DNA from: Atherix ibis | Lineage: Eukaryota > Arthropoda > Insecta > Diptera > Athericidae | Assembly: GCA_958298945.1 (NCBI GenBank) | Contig: OY282609.1 | Location: forward strand, 26,757,212 to 26,821,211 | Direction of reading: 5' to 3' | Length of the DNA stretch: 64,000 bases | Shown: in pieces, positions 1-12,030 of the stretch | Position numbering within the stretch: the stretch's first letter is position 1 | How the letters are laid out: each line of letters starts with the position of its first letter | Program-made: the position numbers and the translations under genes | Notes under the pieces: model-generated | What the model saw: only the letters and a program-made list of their open reading frames with translations | The model's database searches: none | Told to the model about the DNA's origin: nothing

Positions 1-4
1 CATT

Positions 5-22
5 GGTTTTGGTTTTGGTTTT
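5..22 (+). repeat. (GGTTTT)3 short hexamer repeat
   Basis: Three perfect GGTTTT units sit at the very start of the window. It is too short to be called telomeric, and whether it continues upstream cannot be seen. Confidence 0.7.
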
Positions 23-3000
23 AATGTAAACAGTTTTTGTAGTAATTCACAAAGAAAGGATCAGAAATGGAAAAGGACCAGAAAATCGTGAAATAAAGAA
101 TTCAATAAAATCCGATTATTATTATGAAAAGTGTTGCAGAACGACGAAAGGATTTTGATGAGATTCGCAACAAATTCTCATATTTCAATTTCAGACTCTT
201 TGTATACTGGATGAAAAGAAGGTGAAATATGCTAAAACAAAAACACAGAAGAAAAAAAACTGATAAGAAATAAATTCACTTCTCTCTAAAGTATCTTTTA
301 TCCTATTTTGTATTCAAATTTTCTTATCAAACGAAAGAGGATAATTAGAGAAATTTTCTTTTAAATCTTCTTCCGATCTCAGGAAACTTTTATTCATATC
401 CTTAAGAGAATTTTTTACTTAATCAAAGTACAAAAAAAACAATAATAAACACATTTTTTGCTAGGAAATTCAGTATTTTTCTAACAAAAATTTTACCAAC
501 ATTTCCTTTTAAAAATTCTATCAAAAAAAGCGAAAACTTTTGAGATTTTAATTAAATTTTATCAAAAAAAAAAAAAAAATATTTCAAAATCACGATTTTT
601 CTAAAATGTTTATCAGAAAAAATAGCTTTTAAAAACTAAAATTATAAAAGTTCTATTTTTTTTTAAATAAATAGGAAAGTCATAGTAAAAAAAATTAATT
701 TTTAAAACTTTCAAATTTTTTTCAAAAAATATTGCAGAATAAATAGTTTTTTTTTATTTCTATCTATAAAAAATAACAAATGTTTTAATTCAAATAATAC
801 CAAAAAATATGTAAAAACTTCATTATACTTTAAAAAAATCAATTTTTAATAAAAATAGGAAGGTTCGTAATTTTTTCTACACTTAATCGAAAGTAAATAA
901 AAATTTAATAAAATAAAATTTTTCAAATTTTCTTACTTAAACAACTTCAGTTGAAGGACCCATCTAAAAATTATCTAATAATAATAATCTAATTTTAAAA
1001 TGTATAAATAATAAACTAACTAGTTTTTTAAAAGTCTCAAAAATAAAATTCATTAAAAAAAAGAAGTACTTTTACAAGCAAACAACAAAAAATTATTCAA
1101 ATTTTTGTTATTTAATTTAAAATAATTTTAAAATATGACTTTTTCTGCAGTTTCTTTAATATTTGTAATCTGAAAACACAGTCAATATATTTTAAGTTTT
1201 TCGAATTTTTTTCTAAACAACAATTTAACTTTTAAGCTTTATTAAGTAATGAAGAATTTTAATAATTTTACTGAAAAAAAAATTTAATTATGTTGAAAAT
1301 ATACAAATATTTTTTTTTGCTAATTAAGCTTTATTAAATAGGGTCGCAAATATTTTTAAAAAGTCTTTGACACTTTTCTACCGATATTCTAGAAAGAATC
1401 TTTTTACTTTAATGTTTCTTTTAAATTTTATCATAATATAAGAAAAAAAAAGTTTATTAATGAAATGTTGTTAGAATTATTCAAATATTTCTGTTTGGCT
1501 AAAAGAAATTTTTTTTACTTTAAAAACGAGATCGATACCAAATATCGGAATTGAAAAAGCCCAAGAATAATACTTCTAGAAAAAATATAGTAAATGCTTC
1601 CAAAATGACAAAGAAAATGCATTTTTTGGCAAATCATAATTTTTGATAAGATTTGAATATATTTCCTAATGCGAAAATTATAGTAAGAGTGAGTTTTATT
1701 CAATCAAAAATATTCCTGCATGACACTCAAGATTTGTTCAATTTCTTATTCAAAAAATAATTATTTATCTTTTATTAGAAATAAAATTATCGACAAATTT
1801 ATACAAAAATTAAAAAACCACAAATCGCAAATTTAATAAAAATAAAAAAAAGGCTCTTATACCATTTATCAGTAATTTAAATAAAACAACATTTTTTTAA
1901 GCGAAATTTCTTGTAAAAGAAAAAAAAAACAAATATTATAGCACCGTTTATTCCTGAGCAATTTATCTATAAAGAACGCATTTGTACTCTAATATCACCA
2001 ATAAAAAATTGACTAAAAACCATTTCTTTTAAATATAAGAGAAAAAAAAGCTAATAACATGATCGCAATAAAAAACTACATTAGAAAATGAAAAGAGAAA
2101 GAGAAAAAGAAGATGGAAATGGAAAAATTATCCAAACTTTTCACCTTGCGAAAAGGAAATTTGTTGTGACAAAAATTATAAAGCAAAGTCTCCGCCCCCT
2201 TATTCGTCCTCCTCTTTTGCTTAATCATCGATTTCGTTCAAACGGACACGCAAAAATGTTCATTACAAAACCAAATATTACCATTTTTTTCATTATATTT
2301 TCTTCTCTTCCTCTCACACACTTATTTTTTCATATTTTTTTCTGTACTATTTTCGGAATATTGCCATTTTGAACATGCCGCGATCCCTCTTTCACATTGT
2401 CTCCGCACCAATGTATCCAAGCAATTTAACAGAACCATTTTACAATTGACAGGGGGGTGAAAAAAAAACAAAAGAAGGTTTTTATAGTGTCCGAAAATTT
2501 CAACAATAAAAACGTAAAGAGACTGTTGGTAAATTTACCTTTTTTAAGCAATTAAAACGTGACTTTGGATTTTTATAGCGAAACGGTAACAATAAAAATT
2601 TGCAACACCACAAAAAAGTGTCCATTTTAAGGACAATTATTACCATTTTAGCAACATTTATGAGGATATGCTTAGTGATAAGTTTCGAGAACGAGATAAT
2701 AATGTTGCCAAAAAAAATTTTTTTTTTTTCAAAAATAATAAATGCGCCGGTGTTTATGTTTTGAGAGAAATTTTTACTGTTATGCGGTCCTATTTTCTTC
2801 CTGGAAGCACTTCAATTTTCTTTTTTCTTTTATAAATTTAATATGCTTAAATTAAAGTATGAAATAAAATTTCGGTACTTTGGACTTTTTTGCCATAAAA
2901 TTTGAAAATTCCAAATTTGAAACTTTTGGAATTGAGAAATATTAAATTTTTTTTACAGTAAATCAAATTATTTACCTCGACAGAAGAGCAAAAAATGTTT

Positions 3001-6000
3001 TTGAAACTTTAGAAATTGAAAATTAAGTTCATGATTAAAAACCTTAATTAAAAATTGTTATTTAAAAATGTTTCTAGATAATAAGTATTAAAAAAAAATG
3101 TTTTTTTTTACAAAATTTCCTTCAAAAATATTTTTGTCATTAAAAATTTGATAGAAAAAATATTTAAAAAAATCATTCATAAAATAATTAAAAGCTTAAG
3201 AGAAAAAACACATTTAATAGAAATAAATTTTATAATTTTCAAGATAAAAAAATAGTTTTTATTACAGAACCAACTATTTTTGCTAAAAAAATTTCCCTCA
3301 AATTATATCCACATAAACTAAATTATTAATGAATAATTTTTGAAATAGGTTTAATAACTTTAAATATTATTAAAACTCTTCTAAAAAATTGCTTTTTAAG
3401 AACAATAAAAAAATATATATTTTTGTATATAATGACAAGAATTTTTAAGCATTTTAACGTCAAAAACTTGACTTCCATCTATTCGTAAAAAAAAACCTGA
3501 TACAAATTTTAAAATTATAAAAAAATTTAAATATTATTAAATTTACTGCATTTAGGGAGCAAAATCTTAATTGAAGTCATAATAAAATTGTTCAAAGCCC
3601 CTTTTTTAATTCGCTCATATATAAAAGTAAAAGCCTTAATAAAAGCACGCTCTTTCAAAAAGTACTTTCGAAATTAATTTTCAACTAAAACTTTCTTTAA
3701 GGTAAAAAAAAAATAAAATTACCATACAATTTCTAAACTATACTAAATAGTCTCAAATTGAAATTAAATTTCTCTTCTCAAAAATATCTAATGAAATACT
3801 AAAAAAAAAATAATTAAAGTAATAAATTCCGACACAAAATATTTTAATGGAAATTTATGCAAAATAAAGTCACTATTTGAAAATGTTCTCCAAAGTCTTA
3901 ACAAAAACTATTTAAAGAGTGTAGAATTTCATTTTGTTTTCTGTTTTTTTTGTAAGCATTTATAATGAGGAACATATTGAAATGGAACAATAACAGAATA
4001 GTTTGAAATAGAAAAAGAAAAACAAGAACTGGTGAAAAAGATATGGAGATGAGAGGAGAAATTAAGTTGAAAACTTTGAAATGGGAAATAATTCTTAAGA
4101 ACAGAGTCGATTCTTAAGAGAAGAAAGGGCAGCGCAAGGGAATTCAAAGAATATGCACATTTAGAGTAGGTGAAAGGTGAAAGAAAGGCTTACATGTGTT
4201 TCCAGCACACACGTTATATTGTGATGATTATTACTTAACGATAAGAGTTCATAAAGCTGTTTACACAATAAGAAACTATAAAACAAAAACAAAATAGTAA
4301 GGACAACACAGCAAACACAATTGCAACAACGCTTAAGTTACTCATCCTTATCGTCACTAACATTATCAAAAACTAGCATACCATAATAACCGTAATCATC
4401 ATCGTAATCATAATCATAATCATAATCAACAACAGTAAATAATATACAAGGTCTAGTGCAGTGAAAGTGTTCCATTCTGCAGGTGCCACTAATAAAAGTC
4501 CTTTTTTCTTGTTATACCTGAACTTGCACTCAGGTATCTACGTGTGAAAAGAAGAAAAAATCAATGAAAAAATAGCACACTTTCAAAAGTTGCCTCCTTT
4601 CAAAAGTCATCGCATTGAAAAAGCATTCACTATCCAATCAAAACTATGCAAAAGAAAAGAAACAAAGTAACTCCGAATAAAAGAAGAAAAGGAACAAAAA
4701 AAAAACCCTATTAATATTACCTACTATATGGTAGTTCAAGGAGACTGTTAAATAGAAGAGAAAATTTTTAATTTTAAAATAGAAAATGAAAGAAAGAAAA
4801 TAGACAAAATTACTTTTAAAGAAAAACCCAAAAAAAAAAAATTACCTATAGTAACAGTACAGAAAAGGTGTTTTTGCATTATTAGTTTTTTTTTTATTTC
4901 TTTTATAAAATGTTTCATGTAAGTTTTGATAGGCAAAGTGCTCTTATTTCTTGAATAAAAGGAAATAAAATAAAATGTTTAGAGTGTAAAAACTAGAGAA
5001 GAGAAAAAGAGTATAGATATAAATTATTGATTAATATTAAAATCCAAAAGGATAATATGAGAAGAAAGGTGTGTTGAAAGAGGGAGTGTTCTTTTTTGTC
5101 GTCTATGCTTCTCTGAGTATTACGCGCAATCGCTTTTCGGGAGTGTAAAATTTTTGTTTATTTTTTTTTCAGATAATCTAATTTTTTTGTTGTTTTTTTT
5201 TTAGTGTGAAGAAAACGAAAATAACAGAACAGAATAGTTGCATTATATAAGACAGAAAAAGTTAAATAGTGTAAAAAAGTTAATCGCTGAATATAAAGGA
5301 ATTTGAAGTAATATTTAGTGAACCAATCAAATTGCATCTATTGTAATTGGGCAATTTTTATTAGTTTTTCTTTCTTTTTTTTCACAAATATTGTAAAAAA
5401 GAGAATTATTTAATTGAAGTTTTATTAAAAAAAATACAATATAAAAATTTTCAATAAAAGATTAAAAATAATACAAACTATCTCCGGGTTAGAGAAGAAC
5501 TTTTAAGAAATTTCGAATAAGTTTTTTTTTCAAAGGAATTTACTCAACATTATTGGATATTTCTTCTTGGACAATTTTTGTAAGTAATTTTCTAATATAT
5601 AAAAATTATTTTATAAAATATATATTTTTTTTAACCCAATTTATTCTCTTCGTTCAAATGTTTTTTTTTAAACAAATTCTATAAATTCATACTCAACATA
5701 AAAAGAAATACTCTTTATTAAAAAAAAAAAAAACACCTCCTACACTAGAATTTAACCAATAAATGATTTTTTTTTTGTTTTCGAAAATTAACTTTTCCAG
5801 GTATTCGAATACAAAATCATATTTTCTGGTGTGGAAAATTCATTTGAAAAACTTCATGTTAACATGCTTAAATAATTTTCTGTCATAATACTTGGGTATG
5901 TCTAAAAATAAACTTTAGAAAAAAGAACTGATAAAAATTCTGTGAAAAAAATATTATTTTTTTTGTAGACCTTGTTCTCATATTAAGCGAAAAATAGTTA

Positions 6001-7246
6001 AAATTTGTAGAGATAATTATTTTAAGTATTTACTGATTTTATGTACAATAACTTTAAGTGTCAAAGGATTACATCGAATTTTTTTTTTGATGAAAAATTA
6101 AGAACTTTTCTTAGCGTTTATAATATATAAGTTATGTAAAGTTTTTCGAAAACAACTATTTTATTAGTTGTACTGTCAGAAAGTTTTTAAAGGCAAATGG
6201 GTAAAAATTTATTTTTAAAAAATTACTTTAATTGAATTGAAATTTTTTTTAATGGTCAATTAGCTTCAAAGATTTTTGATAATTTATTTTAAAAATATCC
6301 AAATATTCCGACGGACGTACAAAAAATGAAGTTAGAAGCAAAAAAAAAATATTTCAAGATCAGAAAAGTTCGGTTTTTTGAATATTCAATCCTTAGAAAT
6401 ATGTTTGATAATTTTTCATAAGAAAATCCTTTAAAATCTCGTCATTTAATTTATTTTATTTTTGTAAAATAATTCCAAGGATGAGTAAATAATCAAAAAA
6501 TATTCCACAAAAATTTTTAATTTATTATAATTATTAAAAAGAATGGTAAGCTATAAAAATTCATAAAATATTACAAGGACTAAAAGAAGAAAAAAATATT
6601 CATATTTTATGGATTTCTCTTCCTAGACAAAGATTTCTAATTTGATTATAAGAAAATAAAACCGCATTTTCATGATTAAATTTGCCAGTCCCAAGATTTG
6701 ATAAAAAAAACTATCACAACAAAACTCAGAAACGCATATTTAAAAAGAAAATTCACTTCCAGTCCATCCTCTAAACCATTTAAGGATGAAACATTTCTGT
6801 CTAGGAATTGTGATAAAACTTTTATGAAGAAGACGAAAACTAAAATTGAGTCAACAAAGATTATAATCCTAGACAAGCGGATGAAATAATAACAATACTG
6901 AATGAAGCGGATAAAGGAAAAATTCGAGGAAAAAAATTATTTCGAAAAATGGAAGATTGCTGAGAAAAAAAATGGTATCATAACAATAAAGTAGCACACG
7001 ACGATGAACTTAAGAAGACATCATCGGATAATGTCAAAAGTTGTGAAAGAAATTCCCAAAATGGAAATAGTCCATCTTATAGAGAAGCACTGGTACTTGT
7101 GCAACTGGACACCCGCTCATAGACTTGTCCACTTCTAGACTCATTCATCCCTGGACTCATTCACCCATCCGTGATCGTAATCGAATACTGTCTGAACTAG
7201 TTTCCATCTGTGAAAATGGAAACTTTTCATAGGCAGTCCTAACAGG

Positions 7247-7273
<27 letters not shown>
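7247..7273. repeat. (GA)n microsatellite
   Basis: An uninterrupted GA dinucleotide run of about 13 units within otherwise AT-rich DNA. Confidence 0.95.
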
Positions 7274-7277
<4 letters not shown>

Positions 7278-8082
7278 AGACTTCAAGAATCACTTGAACG
7301 TACTTATAGTCACACGGAGTCGTCTAGTCAATAGGGGTTGAAATGATTCCGTTCTGAACGGTTCAACAAATAAAAAGGATTAAAGGACTTTGTTTATTGT
7401 CGTAAGGCTCATTTCTAAGTCAACGAATTGTATTTCTTCCTTACCAAAAAAATTTCCATTTATCCGATTTTCTTCTAGTTTTCTTTTGCTCCACCATTGC
7501 ACATCTTTTTATAATTGTCTCCACTTTCATTTGTTAGTTTCTCTGCTATTTTTTACTCATTTTCTTTTATTTCCTTATTATGACTGGTGTTCCGGTTTAA
7601 TTATTTCTACTTCTCTGGGGAAAATGGGATTTTTTTTGGAATATCTTACCGGAAGAACTTTGTTAATTTTTTTTCGCTTTTTAAATTCTTGTAATTTGTA
7701 TTCTTCTTTTATATTTTACTAGAATTGATTTAAAAATTATTTTAATAAAATTTTGTTTTTTTTTTTTACTTTTAAATGCATTTTTGTACGATTTTTTTTT
7801 AAATTTAAATATTATCTACCACTACATATAATTGTAAGAAGGAGACTTTTTAAGGGAAGTAACAAAGCCATGCAGACATAATTTATTTTATAAGTTCAAA
7901 AAATCTCGAGTTCATTGGCGTTTTAAACATCGATGGGTGTTTAATGGAAGACTGGAAGTGAACAGTGCTTTTGAAGAAAGTCGGAGTACCTTTTCAGCTA
8001 TATTTTTAAGAATGTGTTTTTTTAGGAATTTTAATGGCTGTGGAAGGATCTTTGTATTGTTTAAGGATTGCTGTGTCATTAG

Positions 8083-8113
8083 CATATGAGCAGTTTATTT
8101 TGAAAGTAGCATA
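8083..8113. repeat. Left terminal inverted repeat (first part) with flanking CATATG
   Basis: CATATG at 8083-8088 is followed by AGCAGTTTATTTTGAAAGTA and then GCATA. The repeat is split here by the mariner and resumes at 9436-9444 (AGTCACTTT). Its reverse complement is at 11440-11473. Confidence 0.75.
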
Positions 8114-8177
8114 CGAGGGTCATTCAACAAGTACTTAGCCTACAAAAGAAAAACGAAAATTTTGGAAAGGTGGCAAT

Positions 8178-9231
8178 TTATTTTTCCACATAATCTCCTT
8201 TAAGCTCGATACACTTGGCCCAGCGATGCTCTAACTTTTTTAACCCGTCCAAAAAATCCGTCCAAAAAAAAAAACTTTTTTAACCCGTTCAAAAAAAAAC
8301 AACTTTTTTTTAAACCCGTCCTCATTCGACCCAAATCTATTCCCGGTGAGTGATTTTTTCAGGTTTGGAAACAAAAAGTAGTCACAGGGGGCTAAATCTG
8401 GAAAGTACGGTGGATGGGGCAGCAATTCGTAGCGCAATTCGACCAATTTGGCCATGGCGACGGCGGAAGTGTGAGCCGGCGCGTTGTCGTGGTGGAACAG
8501 CACTTTTTTCTACGCAAAGCGGGGCCGCTTTTTCTTCAATTCGACGTCAAATCGGCCCAATAAGTCAGCATAGTAGCGCCCCGTGATTGTTTTACCCTTC
8601 TCGAGGTAATCGATGTGGATCACACCTTGTGAATCCCAGAAAACGGTGGCCATCACCTTTCCGGCCGATCGAACAGTCTTCGCCTTCTTCGGAGCACGTT
8701 CGCCGGGTGAAGTCCACTGTTTCGACTGTTCCTTGGTCTCTGGTGTGTACCAGTAAATCCATGTTTTGTCGACGGTCACAAAACGACGCAAGAACTCCGC
8801 TGGATTACGCTGAAACAGCGCCAAATACGTCGCCGATGTGGTCTCACGGTTGCGCTTGTTTTCCGGTGTGAGCAAACGCGGCACCCATCGCGCCGACAGC
8901 TTTCTCATGCCCAGTTCTTCATGTAGAATATTATGTAGAATATGCCCACAGTCTCAGCTATCTCGTAAATCTTCAATCGACGGTCTGCCAACACGAGATC
9001 GTGGACTTTTTTAACGTTTTTCTCCGTAGCAGCCATTTTCGGGGCACCTGGGCGTGGCTAATCAAAAACCGACGTGCGGCTACGAACAAACTCGTTGAAC
9101 CAATTCTTGACGGTCGCCATCGAAGGAGAAGAGTTACCATATACAGCATCCAAGCGATCTTTGATTTCGCTGTGCGTTTTACCTTCCAAACACAAGAATC
9201 TAATCACCGAACGACATTGTTCTTTTTCCAT
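8178..9231 (-). pseudogene. Mariner transposase, inactivated
   Basis: Cut-and-paste transposase of a Tc1/mariner element. From the N-terminus (start ATG at 9229-9231) there is a helix-turn-helix region with ATVKNWFNEF, an in-frame stop shortly after, and then frameshifts around 8909-8960. The RWVPRLLT linker follows, and the first catalytic Asp lies in VDKTWIYWY (DETW in relatives). The second is in FHHDNAPAH and the third in DLAPCDYF, 34 residues later, giving the D,D34D signature. The C-terminal GDYVEK end is recognisable with a stop at 8178-8180. Between about 8226 and 8320 the gene is disrupted by repeated A/T runs. The product cannot be made as one chain. Confidence 0.92.
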
Positions 9232-9323
9232 TTTTGTGCAACCGACCGACACGCTCGCTTTCAAAGGCTCTCAAAACAAAACTAATGAAGGGAATCGACT
9301 GAAACTTTGACAGTAGGCTACTA

Positions 9324-9392
9324 AACTGCTGTCACAAAAGAAATTTACCATTATGTACTGCACGATGGTAAATTTCTTTTGTGACAGCAGTT
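9324..9392. repeat. Perfect 28-bp inverted repeat, 13-nt loop, inside the mariner
   Basis: The arm at 9324-9351 is the exact reverse complement of 9365-9392, separated by 13 nt. It lies between the transposase start and the right terminal repeat. It could be a genuine subterminal structure of this subfamily or a local snap-back duplication. Confidence 0.9.
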
Positions 9393-9611
9393 CCATCGGG
9401 CGGTGAGGCTAAGTACTTGTTGAATGACCCTCGTAAGTCACTTTGTTTTTAAGTCGAGATATTTAAGGGTTTGTGTTTTAACACGTTTAAAAATATGGAT
9501 GCTAACTTTCGAGAAGATTTACTTGTATTTGTTATCTTATGATATTGATATTTTTCTGAGTATAAATAATTTCGTATAAACATTAAAAAATCACCACTTT
9601 TCATTACGGTC

Positions 9612-9644
9612 AAGTGACTTAAGCCACTTTCAAAATAAATAGCT
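9612..9644 (+). repeat. Internal copy of the TIR sequence
   Basis: The 33-nt stretch AAGTGACTTAAGCCACTTTC... matches the right terminal repeat at 11441-11473 at 30 of 33 positions in the same orientation. It is not followed by CATATG, unlike the two outer ends. It may be a subterminal repeat, or the end of a shorter non-autonomous copy of about 245 bp net that shares the left end. Confidence 0.75.
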
Positions 9645-9923
9645 TAGAAAAATGATTGATATATTGTATATTAATTTTGTCCAACGTGATTTACTAAAAT
9701 TGTTGAATAAATTACATATATAATAATAACTCATACCATAAACATATTTAATATAAAGGTTTGATTTAGGTATTTTTTATTTTAATATTCATAAAATACA
9801 AAAATAATTAGTTCATTTTGAAACATTATGTAAGTATAAGTAATTTATATGAAAATACATCAGTTCAATTTAATTTTCGTCATCAATAGGAGTGATTAAG
9901 TCCTCGGAAATCGGATTTTGTTT

Positions 9924-10950
9924 CAAATTTTTAAAATAAACTGTGGTATATTGGGGGTATATAATTAAGCAAGTCCATCATGTCTTTGTATTTTGCTGAA
10001 GAAACAGGACGAGATACAGCGTATAACACTTTCTGGCCATTGAAGGTTTAATTGCGTTTGAAGGTTTAATTGCCTTTTTTCACCTTCATCCTCACAAGCT
10101 TGAATCTGTAATTTTTAAAAATCGCATTTTTGACATGTGTCTTTTCTAGGTTGATGAAAGTGCAAATTGAAGTCATTTTTAAAGGATTTCCTGTATATCC
10201 ACTCGTTAACATGTTGTTGTTTATAATATTTACACTTTTCAAGATAGAGATTGTACATTTTCCTACAATAATATTTAGATCTGGACTTAAATATTTTCTA
10301 TGGGGATTATGACACCTTGTGTAATGGCTACTAAAGGCAGGGAAGCTTTGAATGTGCTTTTTAACCGCAATTATGAGATATTCTTCAGTTTTTCTTCCGG
10401 AATTTTCAGATTTTCCAAGCAAATCTTCTCCAGGAACATCCTTTTTAAGAGCACGAGGCAGACGTCCTTCTGAGATGTTGAAAGTATCCAGAAAGAATGT
10501 TGTACAAACCAACACACTTACATTTTCATGTGTCAAATAATATTTAAATTGACATTGTCTTGGTTTTGAATTGGAGTTCCTTGGTCTTCTCTTTTTGGGT
10601 ATTTCTCGTTTAACTATACTATGTAAAAATAAATTTTGCTTCGTAAAGGTTGCTGCCTTCCAAAATTTATCAAAGATAAGTTGTCGATTAAAATAACTTA
10701 TTTTTTCTTTACAATTTTTAAACAACAAGGTTTAACTGCAATTCTTTTGGTAAAAATAATTTGGAGTTTGTTGTTACATATTTTTCACCACTATTTCTTT
10801 TATTCTTAATAAGGTTTCGAGCATATTTTTTTTGTCACTTCTGCATCCCATTTTTCGTACACGATGAGTTTCTGTTCCTTCCATTATGCTGTTTTCCTTT
10901 TCTGATGACTCCATAGAAGTCGATTCTTCATCTAATGAAATCACTCCCAT
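9924..10950 (-). pseudogene. Broken gene of an unnamed transposon-associated family
   Basis: The first part (about 10950-10740) reads MGVISLDEESTSMESSEKEN and then shifts frame. A 220-codon open block (10066-10728) follows, with NCKEKISYFNRQLIFDKFW, CTTFFLDTFNISEGRLPRAL and SFPAFSSHYTRCHNPHRKYL. A short C-terminal block ends in KYKDMMDLLNYIPPIYHSLF with a stop near 9924. From memory, conceptual proteins with this order (Cys-containing N-terminal block, an SFPxxxSHY motif, and a terminal KDxxDLL..IPxxYH block) recur in many insect genomes without a named function. I could not verify this. The centre appears to be missing, so a catalytic domain, if any, is lost. Its place between terminal inverted repeats supports a transposon origin. 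Confidence 0.5.
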
Positions 10951-11439
10951 ATGTCACTTTTTCTGGGGTCTCATTTTAGAAAATATTTCTTTAAAATAAT
11001 AATGCGCATTGAAGGCCACCTAATTCCATAACTAAATTAAGTATGTTTTACCTGATTCGCTGCCTGATTGCATCATATAAAAGTAGTTTTAAGAAAATAA
11101 TGCTAATTATGTGTACTATATTAGATGTCACTATAATATAATTTACAAAACTGCACTATTCTTTCGCACTTATAAAGATAAGTCCAATGATCACAACTTT
11201 TTTAAAAATACTGAAAATAATTCAAAACAATTATTCACACACACTTATCACATTTTTCTATTTCTTTCACACTAAGCCCCGTAATTAATTTCCTGAGTAC
11301 AGCGACTTACGTTAATTACCAACACTTCTCTCGAACAAATCTCAATAGTTATCAACTTATTATTAATTGTAAATTTTTTTAAAATAAAAAGATACCGTTC
11401 AATTGTATTTAGTGTTGCCATTAACTTGATTTTTTTGAA

Positions 11440-11479
11440 AAAGTGACTTATGCCACTTTCAAAATAAACGGCTCATATG
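11440..11479. repeat. Right terminal inverted repeat with flanking CATATG
   Basis: The 34-nt repeat ends ...AATAAACGGCT at 11473, followed by CATATG. It matches the reconstructed left end at 32 of 34 positions, or 38 of 40 if CATATG is counted. Confidence 0.8.
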
Positions 11480-11525
11480 TTGCCGTAAGGATATCAGTGT
11501 GACAAGGAATATCATGGTGTAAATA

Positions 11526-12030
11526 CGAGGGTCACTCAATAAATCCTTAGAAAAAGATGGAAAAAAAACTGTTTTTGAAAAAAAAAATTTTTTTTTTTCA
11601 ACATAATCTCCTTTTAGCTCTATACACTTATCCAACGGTTTTTCCAAAATTTTTATCCCGTCCAAAAAATAGGATTTCGGAAGTTCTGCAAAATACTCAT
11701 CCGTTTGAGCAATGACGTTTTCGTTGGAAGTGAACTGTCGTCCGCCAAGCCATTTCTTCAGATTGGGGAAAAGAAAATAGTCACTCGGGGCCAAATCTGG
11801 TGAATAAGCGGGATGCCACAATTTTGGCCATGGAAACAGCGCAGGTGTGCACACGCGCATTGTCCTGATGCAAGAGGATTTTTTTCTTCTTCAGATGGGG
11901 GCGTTTCTCTTTGATTTCCTCGCTCAACCGTTGCAATAACGACGCGTAATACGCTCCTGTTATTGTTTTTCCTTTTTCCAAGGAGTCGATAAAAATGATG
12001 CCCTGCGGATCCCAAAAGACCGTATTATAA
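11526..12030 (-). mobile_element. Truncated mariner (3' half, one terminal repeat)
   Basis: A TA followed by CGAGGGTCACTCAATAAATC resembles the end of the mariner at 8114. The minus strand encodes the C-terminal half of a related transposase: FWDPQGIIFIDSLEKGKTIT, HQDNARVHT, then after a frameshift PDLAPSDYFLFPNLKK and KCIELKGDYVEK. Similarity stops abruptly near 12030, within the block that precedes the second catalytic Asp. No opposite terminal repeat is present, so this is a dead half-copy. It lies about 50 bp beyond the right end of the transposon at 8089-11473. Confidence 0.88.

Larger units (their letters stand above)
1..8082. other. AT-rich sequence without recognisable genes
   Basis: This stretch is dominated by A- and T-runs with stop codons in every frame. 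The longest open frames are under 100 codons and have low-complexity compositions (F/L/S/K/N/I-rich), as expected by chance in such DNA. I see no domain motif, splice-bounded coding block or transposon end. A short ATC/ATAATC simple repeat lies near 4388-4434 and a GA microsatellite near 7250. The sequence could be intronic or intergenic. Confidence 0.6.
8114..9433 (-). mobile_element. Full-length mariner (D,D34D) element
   Basis: The element is 1320 bp, the standard mariner size. It begins CGAGGGTCATTCAACAAGTA and ends with the exact reverse complement; the terminal inverted repeats are 27 bp and perfect. TA dinucleotides flank both ends (8112-8113 and 9434-9435), the usual mariner target duplication. 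A minus-strand transposase pseudogene fills the interior. It sits inside the left terminal repeat of the transposon at 8089-11473, so it is younger than that element. The perfect ends suggest fairly recent insertion, although the gene is already damaged. Confidence 0.95.
8089..11473 (-). mobile_element. TIR DNA transposon of unassigned family, interrupted by a mariner
   Basis: Seen: a 34-nt sequence at 11440-11473 has its reverse complement at 8089-8113 joined to 9436-9444, with two mismatches. The left copy becomes continuous only when the mariner at 8114-9433 and one of its TA duplicates are removed. Both outer ends are flanked by CATATG (8083-8088 and 11474-11479). That is either a 6-bp target duplication or, because CATATG is its own reverse complement, an extension of the inverted repeat. 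The net length without the mariner is about 2.06 kb. The interior carries a broken minus-strand gene (9924-10950) and a third copy of the terminal sequence at 9612-9644. Inferred: one cut-and-paste transposon. An alternative is two overlapping copies sharing the right-hand type of end. I cannot assign it to a named superfamily. Confidence 0.65.

Noticed and set aside
5..22. (GGTTTT)3 as a telomere
   Set aside because: Only three units, at a window edge, followed directly by ordinary AT-rich DNA. The same motif does not recur as an array.
4380..4440. CRISPR-like short repeats (ATCATAATC units)
   Set aside because: A simple trinucleotide/hexanucleotide repeat with no spacers, in a eukaryotic context.
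9001..9310. Plus-strand open frames across the mariner
   Set aside because: They lie opposite the clearly homologous minus-strand transposase and have no motif of their own.
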